Shown here piece by piece: positions 1 through 4,564 of a stretch of DNA of 6,795 nucleotides. Source of the DNA: Bacillota bacterium (lineage in GTDB: Bacteria; Bacillota; Bacilli; Alicyclobacillales; SLC66); NCBI GenBank assembly GCA_021797415.1, contig JAJZZT010000212.1, positions 1 through 6,795 of the forward strand, read 5' to 3'. The notes beneath the pieces were generated by a model. It did not search any database. It saw only the letters and a program-made list of their open reading frames with translations, and was not told the origin of the DNA. Position 1 is the stretch's first letter. Every line of letters begins with the position of its first letter. The translations under genes were made by a program, and so were the position numbers.

Positions 1-2
1 GG

Positions 3-401
3 AGACTGGGCCATTTGGCGCTGAGGGTTGCGGACATGGAGAAAGCGCTTGATTTTTATTGTGCAAAACTTGGGTTGAAAAGGGCGTTTAATCTCGACAG
101 CCCGTCGGGGGAGCCGTGGATTGTCTACCTCAAAGTGGCCGAGGGACAGTTCATTGAACTGTTTTACGGCGGGACGGAGCCCGTCCTGCTGACGCAGTCC
201 AGTATCGGGTTCAACCATCTGTGCCTTGAGGTGGCTGACATCCAGGAGACGGCGGAGCGCATGCGTCAGCAGGGCGTGCGGCTTGATGTCGAGCCCAAAC
301 GGGGCATGGACCACAACTGGCAGTGCTGGGTGCGCGATCCGGACGGCAATCGCATTGAGTTCATGCAATTGATGCCGGAATCGCCGCACATGAACTGTTG
401 A
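3..401 (+). CDS. VOC (glyoxalase/bleomycin-resistance fold) family protein, 5'-truncated by window edge
   Basis: The frame is already open at the left edge and reads R-L-G-H-L-A-L-R-V before the first possible start (TTG at 15). In this family the first strand normally carries that His right after a short Met-led start, so the true start lies just outside the window. The four classical metal-ligand positions of glyoxalase-I-like proteins are all present: the His at bases 12-14, Glu in FIELFY, His in FNHLCLEV, and Glu in GNRIEFMQ near the C-terminus. This suggests a metal-dependent lyase, isomerase or dioxygenase-type enzyme of about 130 residues, cytosolic, with two beta-alpha-beta-beta-beta modules. 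The substrate cannot be read from sequence. It ends 14 bp before the dehydrogenase gene, whose ribosome-binding site overlaps its stop codon, so the two are probably co-transcribed. Confidence 0.88.
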   Translation, partial: RLGHLALRVADMEKALDFYCAKLGLKRAFNLDSPSGEPWIVYLKVAEGQFIELFYGGTEPVLLTQSSIGFNHLCLEVADIQETAERMRQQGVRLDVEPKRGMDHNWQCWVRDPDGNRIEFMQLMPESPHMNC

Positions 402-415
402 GAGGAGTTGGTTTG

Positions 416-1435
416 GTGAAAGCGGTCCTGTACACAAAACCGTTGGACTATGCCGTGACGGAGGTCCCGGCGCCGGACATCAGGCCGGATCAGGTGCTCA
501 TCAGGGTGCGGGTGTGCGGTGTGTGCGGAACGGACGTGCACATCCACCACGGGGAGTTCATCGCGAAATTTCCCCTGATTCCCGGTCATGAGTTCGTCGG
601 GGAAGTGGCCCGGGTCGGAGCGGACGTGACGGAGTTTGCCGTCGGGCAGCGGGTCGCCGCGGACAACACGATCCTGTGCGGCCATTGCTATTATTGCAAG
701 CGCAACCAGCCGCTGTACTGCGAGAATTTCTATTCGTTGGGATGCACGGGTCCGGGAGGCTTTGCGGAGTACGTGGCGGTCGGCCGCGACAAGGTGTTTG
801 CCATCGGCGACCTGCCGTATGAACAGGCGGTGATGATCGAGCCGACGGCGTGCGCGGTGCATGGGCTGGATCGCATCAATGTGCGGCCGGGGGACGACAT
901 CCTCATGTTCGGATCGGGTCCGACGGGCATCGTGCTGTCCCAGTTGCTCAAGCACGCCGGGGCGGCGAATGTCGTCGTCGCGGGTTCGAGCGAACAGAAG
1001 CTGCGACTGCTGCGCAACGCGGGAATCGACGTGGTGGCGCTGGACCGCGCGGACCACTCGAAACACGAGAAGGAGCTGGCGCAACGGTTTCCGCGCGGAT
1101 TTGACATTGTGATCGACGCCACGGGGGCCGTAGAGGTCATCCAGCAGTGCGCAAAGTTTGCGAAGTTCGGCGGCAAGATCGTGATCTACGGCGTGGCGGC
1201 GCAAGACGATCGGGTGACGGTGAGTCCGTATGACATTTTTCACAAGGAGTTGACGGTCATCGGATCGTTCGCCCAAACCCACTGTTTTGACCGGGCAATC
1301 CAGTTCATCCAGAGCGGCGTCGTGAAACTCGACGGCCTGGTCACGCACCGGTACGGGCTGGATGAGTTCGGCAAGGCGATCGAGCAGATTGAGCATGGCG
1401 ACGGGCACATCAAGGTGCTGATCGCGCTGCCGTGA
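416..1435 (+). CDS. Zinc-dependent medium-chain alcohol/polyol dehydrogenase
   Basis: A 339-residue protein of the MDR superfamily, in the sorbitol/threonine/butanediol dehydrogenase-like branch, oxidising an alcohol or polyol with NAD(P)+. From the GTG start, the catalytic zinc site is Cys37 (in VCGVCGTD) and His58-Glu59 (in PGHEFVGE), with Glu142 (in EPTACAVHG) as a further ligand. The structural zinc lobe is Cys88, Cys91, Cys94 and Cys102. The Rossmann motif GSGPTG is at 166-171. The second Rossmann strand ends in VVVAGSSEQK with no Asp, which hints at NADP(H) preference (inference). The GTG at 416 is chosen because AGAGGAG at 401-407 sits 8 nt upstream and the protein then opens MKAVLYTKP, typical of the family. 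The frame stays open back to a TTG at 398, inside the upstream gene's stop region, but that TTG lacks spacing to any site. The substrate is unknown. The VOC neighbour suggests a shared small-molecule pathway. Confidence 0.93.
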   Translation: MKAVLYTKPLDYAVTEVPAPDIRPDQVLIRVRVCGVCGTDVHIHHGEFIAKFPLIPGHEFVGEVARVGADVTEFAVGQRVAADNTILCGHCYYCKRNQPLYCENFYSLGCTGPGGFAEYVAVGRDKVFAIGDLPYEQAVMIEPTACAVHGLDRINVRPGDDILMFGSGPTGIVLSQLLKHAGAANVVVAGSSEQKLRLLRNAGIDVVALDRADHSKHEKELAQRFPRGFDIVIDATGAVEVIQQCAKFAKFGGKIVIYGVAAQDDRVTVSPYDIFHKELTVIGSFAQTHCFDRAIQFIQSGVVKLDGLVTHRYGLDEFGKAIEQIEHGDGHIKVLIALP

Positions 1436-1436
1436 C

Positions 1437-1553
1437 GGCCCCGTCTTGTGGCGCGCCGCACGGACGCCCTTGCCCGGCCCCGTCTTGTGGCGCGCCGCAC
1501 GGACGCCCTTGCCCGGCTCCGTCTTGTGACGCACCGCACAGGCGTCTTTGCGC
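1437..1553 (+). repeat. Three tandem 39-bp repeats in the dehydrogenase-FAD gene gap
   Basis: Copies lie at 1437-1475, 1476-1514 and 1515-1553. The first two are identical over all 39 bases and each contains GGCGCGCC. The third differs at 8 positions, seven of them transitions. A short degenerate start of a fourth unit, one base shorter, follows at about 1554-1569 and runs into TATGATTAT. The array begins 2 bp after the dehydrogenase stop and ends 53 bp before the next start codon. Because 39 is a multiple of three, every frame is periodic through it, which explains several long spurious frames here. No convincing -35/-10 pair or terminator is visible in it. Confidence 0.9.
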
Positions 1554-1606
1554 GGTTCGTCTATGATTATCCCATCGACGCGAGAATTCTGCGGGGGATG
1601 GTCCGG

Positions 1607-2938
1607 ATGGCGAACATCGTGGTGGTGGGCGGAGGACTGGCGGGGCTGTCCACGGCGGGTCTGCTCGCGGCAAGGGGACATCGTGTGACGCTGCTGGAAA
1701 AGATGGAGGATGTCGGCGGCCGCGCGCTCACGCAGGAACGAGACGGTTTCCGACTGAATTTCGGCGCGCACGCGGTCTATGCGCGGGACCGTTCCGCCTT
1801 GCGGAGCGTGCTGGAGCGGCTTGGTGTGGCGCCCGATTTTGTGGTTCCCGATATGGACCAGGTCCGGTATATCACGCCGGCGGGAAAGGAGACGGGACCG
1901 CCGGTCAGTGTGCGGCGTCTGATGCAAGGGGGGTTGTTGCCCAAGGTATGCGACAAGGGCCAATTTGCGCGTGCAGTGTTCCAGATGGCCGTTTTGCGGC
2001 CGGGTATGGATTTTGGAGAGTCCATGGAGGAATGGATGGGGCGCAAGGGGTTCAGCCGCGCGTCAAGAGAGCTCCTGTTGCACATGGTGGCGACGAACTT
2101 TTTCACCGGGCGGCCGCAAGACGTGTCGCTGGCGACGGTTGTGCGCTACTACAGGCGGGTGTTGCGCACGCGCTACCCGGTGTCCTACATCCGGGGCGGT
2201 TGGGGAAGACTGGTTGACCTGCTGCGCGCGCGCGTGGAGCAATTGGGCGTGCGGATCCTGACGAAGACAGGCGGCACGGGGCTGGAGTTTGACGGCCAAG
2301 TGCTGCAAGCTGTGCGGTCGCGCGCGGAGCGCTTTGCGGCGGACGCGTTTGTGCTGTGCATTCCGCCGTCTGCGCTCCTGCGGTTGGCAAAGGGGAGCGC
2401 GCTGGCGCCGGAGGTTATGCGCTACGCTGAAGAACCGCCCAGCATGGCGCTGGTGTACGATGTGGCGCTCAGGCGCCGCGTTGGGCGCGGACTGTCCTAC
2501 GTCAATGACATGGAGCGGCGCGTGTTCATCACGGATCCGTCCGCGTACGACCCATCGTGCGCGCCGCCGGGTGGCCAGTTGTTGCAGGCGATCGCCTACG
2601 CGCCGCCCGGCGAGGCGGACGACGAGGCGGCTCTGGCGCGGCGGCGCACAGAAGTGGAGGCGCTGTACGACGCGCACTTCCCAGGCTGGCGGGACGAACT
2701 GGTGTTTTCGCGCGTGATCGACCAAGCGCAGGTGCAGGCGATCGGATGGGGGCGCGCACAGCGGCGGTTGCCGCTTCATGTGCGCGAGTTCCCCAATGTG
2801 TTTTTTGCCGGGGATTGGTGTGCGGCCGACGGGAGCGTGTCGGACGTGGCGTTCCATTCGGCGCTGCAGGCGGCGGCACTCGTCGGCCCCGCCGCTTCCT
2901 CCGGCGCACTGGCCGGGCAGAGCGACCGGGCAGAGTAA
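1607..2938 (+). CDS. FAD-dependent oxidoreductase, CrtI/amine-oxidase-like
   Basis: A 443-residue flavoprotein resembling the phytoene desaturase/protoporphyrinogen oxidase/amine oxidase group. The N-terminal dinucleotide motif is complete: GGGLAG at 8-13 with the ribose-binding Glu31 at the end of the second strand, followed by GGRA at 37-40. The C-terminal FAD motif FFAGDW is at 399-404, followed by a helix of the form expected in this group (SDVAFHSALQAA). It probably oxidises a hydrophobic or amine-type substrate; the middle substrate domain does not tell me which. ATG 1607 is chosen because GGGGGAT at 1593-1599 lies 7-8 nt upstream and the protein then starts directly with the first beta strand. 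The frame is open further upstream through the 39-bp repeats (GTG at 1448 and 1487), adding an Arg-rich periodic extension that I consider untranslated. The next small gene follows after 25 bp. Confidence 0.9.
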   Translation: MANIVVVGGGLAGLSTAGLLAARGHRVTLLEKMEDVGGRALTQERDGFRLNFGAHAVYARDRSALRSVLERLGVAPDFVVPDMDQVRYITPAGKETGPPVSVRRLMQGGLLPKVCDKGQFARAVFQMAVLRPGMDFGESMEEWMGRKGFSRASRELLLHMVATNFFTGRPQDVSLATVVRYYRRVLRTRYPVSYIRGGWGRLVDLLRARVEQLGVRILTKTGGTGLEFDGQVLQAVRSRAERFAADAFVLCIPPSALLRLAKGSALAPEVMRYAEEPPSMALVYDVALRRRVGRGLSYVNDMERRVFITDPSAYDPSCAPPGGQLLQAIAYAPPGEADDEAALARRRTEVEALYDAHFPGWRDELVFSRVIDQAQVQAIGWGRAQRRLPLHVREFPNVFFAGDWCAADGSVSDVAFHSALQAAALVGPAASSGALAGQSDRAE

Positions 2939-2963
2939 AAATATTTGGAACGGAGAGGTCCGG

Positions 2964-3263
2964 ATGATCAGTGTGCGGCAATTTTCCGGGTGGGTTGAGC
3001 GCTTGCCCGACGAAGACGTGGACGGATTCGAGGACGCCGTGCACGCGGCGGGAGCGACTTTCGCAGAGAGCGAGCACGACGGGATGATGCGCAACTGTAT
3101 CAGCGGCTTTTATGGCGACAACCCGGCGGCGTGGGCGGAGGATTCGGCGCAGTCGATCGCGTCGAATTGCAAGGGGGCGGCGGAAGCCCATCGCATCGTG
3201 GTCGCCGTCGTCCGCGACGCGCTGGCCAGGCTTGGGCGGGAGGCGCCTGTCGTTCCCGACTGA
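2964..3263 (+). CDS. Hypothetical protein, 99 aa, not recognised
   Basis: A short frame beginning MISVRQFSGWVERL and ending APVVPD, with GGAGAGG at 2952-2958 placed 5 nt before the ATG, a strong site. It follows the FAD oxidoreductase stop by 25 bp and is probably in the same transcript. The N-terminal half is acidic (DEDVDGFEDAV) and the centre is rich in Asn, Ala and Trp. The C-terminal third looks like an amphipathic helix (AHRIVVAVVRDALARLG). There is no signal peptide or membrane segment, and two cysteines are present. It could be a small soluble partner protein, but no family is evident. Base composition matches the upstream genes. Overlapping frames on both strands are artefacts of high GC. 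The ribosome-binding site and spacing support it being real; its function is unknown. Confidence 0.7.
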   Translation: MISVRQFSGWVERLPDEDVDGFEDAVHAAGATFAESEHDGMMRNCISGFYGDNPAAWAEDSAQSIASNCKGAAEAHRIVVAVVRDALARLGREAPVVPD

Positions 3264-3284
3264 TGCGAAGCGGCTTGGTGGGAC
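3251..3284 (+). repeat. Left copy of an imperfect ~34-bp direct repeat
   Basis: This segment covers the last codons of the 99-aa gene and the start of the G-rich spacer. It matches 3448-3481 at a constant offset of 197 bp with no gap. The two ends are exact 9-mers, TCCCGACTG and TGGTGGGAC, and about 25 of 34 positions agree by eye. Confidence 0.55.
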
Positions 3285-3410
3285 TTGGCAGATGCAAAGC
3301 GCGTTGCAAGCGGCTTGGCCTGACGCGGCTTGGTGCAGTGGCTTGGTGGGGCTTGGCATGCCGTGATTTTGTGCGGCCTGGTTTTTGGTGGTGAGGCATG
3401 GTTGTGGCTT
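3264..3410 (+). repeat. G-rich degenerate GGCTTGG repeat cluster
   Basis: Non-coding spacer between two small genes. GGCTTGG occurs exactly at 3272, 3312, 3327, 3340 and 3350, with related GACTTGG (3282) and GGCCTGG (3375). A higher-order pair, GGCTTGGTGGGACTTGGC at 3272 and GGCTTGGTGGGGCTTGGC at 3340, is offset by 68 bp. The plus strand is markedly G- and T-rich and C-poor compared with the flanking genes. Several stretches fit a two-tetrad G-quadruplex pattern on the plus strand, a prediction only. The 3264-3471 gap contains no convincing gene; frames crossing it lack ribosome-binding sites and are low in complexity. Confidence 0.75.
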
Positions 3411-3431
3411 GCTGCGGCATAGAGCGGCAAA

Positions 3432-3452
3432 GAGCGGCGCAATATGCCGCTC
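3432..3452 (+). other. Perfect 7-bp hairpin upstream of the 74-aa gene
   Basis: GAGCGGC (3432-3438) pairs with GCCGCTC (3446-3452) across a 7-nt loop. A second GAGCGGC at 3422-3428, part of a direct AGAGCGGC repeat, can pair with the same right arm, so two mutually exclusive hairpins are possible. There is no T-run downstream, so this is not a normal intrinsic terminator. It lies 11 nt ahead of the GAGAAAGG ribosome-binding region of the next gene and could affect its translation. Confidence 0.55.
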
Positions 3453-3481
3453 CCGACTGCCGCGAGAAAGGATGGTGGGAC
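3448..3481 (+). repeat. Right copy of the ~34-bp direct repeat
   Basis: Partner of 3251-3284. It contains the ribosome-binding region of the 74-aa gene, including the upstream ATG at 3472, and ends just before ATG 3484. The TTG at 3275 in the left copy occupies the position of that first ATG. Confidence 0.55.
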
Positions 3482-3483
3482 GG

Positions 3484-3708
3484 ATGCTGTCCGACGTGAC
3501 GGAGCGTTTTGCACAGTGCGGGCGGGCCGTCTTTTGCGGCGACGGCATGGAACTGGTCCTGTACAGGAGTGAAGCGGATCAGAGCATCGTTCTGGAAGAA
3601 CGTGGGTACGGTGCAATCTGCGTGGCGTTCTCTCTGGATGAAGCGCTCATGTGCGTCGAGGACCATGTCGGTTTTGAGGAGGTGACGCTGCTGGACGATG
3701 AGGCGTGA
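3484..3708 (+). CDS. Hypothetical protein, 74 aa, not recognised
   Basis: A small acidic soluble protein beginning MLSDVTERFAQCG and ending EVTLLDDEA. It has an apparent beta-rich centre (MELVLYRSEADQSIVLEERGYGAICVAF) followed by a helix, and three cysteines. There are two in-frame ATGs, 3472 and 3484. AAAGGA at 3467-3472 is 11 nt from 3484 but abuts 3472, so 3484 is preferred; the alternative adds MVGR. It is separated from the 99-aa gene by 220 bp of repeat-rich spacer with a hairpin, so co-transcription is uncertain. Its last 62 bp overlap the tail of the convergent decarboxylase-family gene, leaving no room for a terminator. I recognise no family. Codon use resembles the upstream high-GC genes rather than the minus-strand neighbour. 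Confidence 0.6.
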   Translation: MLSDVTERFAQCGRAVFCGDGMELVLYRSEADQSIVLEERGYGAICVAFSLDEALMCVEDHVGFEEVTLLDDEA

Positions 3709-4078
3709 TGCGCGCTTCAGAAACAACCTCTTTCAGAATGTGGATACCGTTGATGGCCGTTGGGAAGCCGGCATATGGAACGGTCTGTATAATCGTCTCC
3801 TCAATCTCCTCGGCAGATAGCCCGACATTCAACGCCGCATGAATATGAACCCGCAGTTGCGTCTCTCGTCCGAGAACAGTTAACATAGCGACGGTGGCGA
3901 TTTCTCGTTCCCGCAGGCTAAGACCTTCACGCTGATAAATATCCCCAAAGGCAAACTCGATTATATACTTTCCAAGGTCGCCAAGCGGTGCTACGATTTC
4001 CTCACCGGCTTTCCCATCGACTTCAGCCAGTTTGGCCAACCCCAATTCAAAACGTGAATTTTCCGTCTTCCGCATCAT
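3647..4078 (-). CDS. Carboxymuconolactone decarboxylase (PcaC-type) family protein
   Basis: A 143-residue all-helical protein of the CMD/AhpD superfamily. The core reads RVHIHAALNVGLSAEEIEE followed by YAGFPTAING, the pattern of the gamma-carboxymuconolactone decarboxylase branch (His80, Asn84, Glu90-Glu91). It has no cysteine at all, so the CxxC peroxidase chemistry of AhpD is excluded. Similar proteins beside MerR regulators (YraC near AdhR in Bacillus subtilis) are linked to aldehyde or electrophile responses, but the substrate here is unknown. GGAGG at 4085-4089 (minus-strand sense) lies 6 nt from ATG 4078 and 9 nt from a second ATG at 4075. The start overlaps the regulator's end by 32 bp, indicating translational coupling. 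The conserved fold appears to finish near residue 121. The last 20 or so residues (from RITPHRPAAS) are read antisense through the neighbouring gene and look like read-through past a recombination point. GC content is much lower than in the plus-strand genes. Confidence 0.87.
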   Translation of the reverse strand: MMRKTENSRFELGLAKLAEVDGKAGEEIVAPLGDLGKYIIEFAFGDIYQREGLSLREREIATVAMLTVLGRETQLRVHIHAALNVGLSAEEIEETIIQTVPYAGFPTAINGIHILKEVVSEARITPHRPAASPPQNRHGPRRT

Positions 4079-4439
4079 GTTTTTCCTCCATTTGTCTGTA
4101 CAAATTTATTTTCCTTTCAATTTCCATTAAATTTTGCTTGAGCTTCCCGACGTCAGCTTGAATGACTCTTTTGTGTTGTTCGAGCAACTCTCGACGTTCG
4201 CGGACTGTCTCGTCACCGTTGCGTCGCAAGAAAGAAAATTCTTTCATTTTTCGAATGGGCATTCCTGTGACCCGCAGCCGGTTCAAAAATTCAACCCATG
4301 CAATATCCGTATCGGAGTAGCTGCGATAGCCGTTCTTTGCACGGTCCACGGGACCAAGAAGCCCAATTTTTTCATAATACCGCAAGGTATGCACGCTGAT
4401 GCCAGTGAGTTTTGCAACCTGTTGAATGGTGTGTTCCAT
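4047..4439 (-). CDS. MerR-family transcriptional regulator, AdhR/NmlR-like
   Basis: A 130-residue regulator. The N-terminal winged helix-turn-helix spans about residues 3-40 (IQQVAKLTGISVHTLRYYEK, then GYRSY in the wing), with the MerR second motif around WVEFLNRLRVTGMPI (48-62) and a long C-terminal dimerisation coiled coil (about 76-120). Family members activate promoters by untwisting a 19-bp spacer. Length and sequence fit the small AdhR/NmlR class that responds to aldehydes and electrophiles. However, the protein contains no cysteine, so it cannot use the thiol switch described for AdhR. ATG 4439 gives the normal family start. A frame extension up to 4508 runs through the promoter and is not credible. 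No good ribosome-binding site precedes the ATG. It overlaps and presumably controls the downstream decarboxylase-family gene. GC content is low, and the pair looks transferred. Confidence 0.9.
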   Translation of the reverse strand: MEHTIQQVAKLTGISVHTLRYYEKIGLLGPVDRAKNGYRSYSDTDIAWVEFLNRLRVTGMPIRKMKEFSFLRRNGDETVRERRELLEQHKRVIQADVGKLKQNLMEIERKINLYRQMEEKHDAEDGKFTF

Positions 4440-4446
4440 GGACTTT

Positions 4447-4477
4447 AGTCTACACCCTTGAGCGTACTCTAATGCAA
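4447..4477 (-). promoter_or_regulatory. Candidate MerR-type promoter with 19-bp spacer and dyad
   Basis: On the minus strand, -35 TTGCAT (4477-4472) and -10 TAGACT (4452-4447) are separated by 19 bp, the overlong spacing typical of MerR-controlled promoters. Inside the spacer is an imperfect dyad with arms GAG and CTC around 4 nt (4460-4469). Flanking TTA and AAGG broadly match the CTTGGAGT-type half-sites known for NmlR/AdhR relatives. Only 7 nt separate the -10 from the regulator's ATG, so transcription may begin at or next to the start codon. Confidence 0.55.
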
Positions 4478-4487
4478 TAGACCCGCA

Positions 4488-4507
4488 TGATCGTCTTCTT
4501 CCGATCA
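4488..4507. repeat. Inverted repeat between the DUF4179 gene end and the MerR promoter
   Basis: TGATCG and CGATCA pair perfectly around an 8-nt pyrimidine-rich loop (TCTTCTTC on plus). After one mismatch, two further G-C pairs can form. No T-run follows on either strand, so an intrinsic terminator is not supported. It could be a weak stem at the 3' end of the sigma operon message or a protein site. Confidence 0.4.
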
Positions 4508-4564
4508 CGCGCCTTGCCCCGATCCACTACGATACAACGGGTCCTGCAAGCCTGCCGCGATCCT

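Noticed and set aside
1437..1553. CRISPR-like array
   Set aside because: Units are directly contiguous with no unique spacers and no cas genes are present, so it is a simple tandem repeat.
1524..1567. Promoter with TATGAT (1562) as -10 for the FAD gene
   Set aside because: No acceptable -35 lies 16-18 bp upstream and there is no extended -10 TG.
266..1963. 565-codon open frame on the minus strand across the dehydrogenase, repeat array and start of the FAD gene
   Set aside because: Its product is Arg/His-rich low-complexity sequence antisense to two well-supported enzymes. The 39-bp array being divisible by three and high GC explain the lack of stops.
3432..3452. Intrinsic terminator after the 99-aa gene
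   Set aside because: The stem is good but there is no following T-run and the next bases lead into a ribosome-binding site.
2063..3548. Long minus-strand frames antisense to the FAD gene and small genes
   Set aside because: Composition is biased (Arg, Pro, His) with no motifs or ribosome-binding sites; these are shadows of high-GC coding DNA.
4134..4448. 104-codon plus-strand frame over the MerR gene
   Set aside because: It is entirely antisense to a clear MerR regulator and shows no family resemblance.
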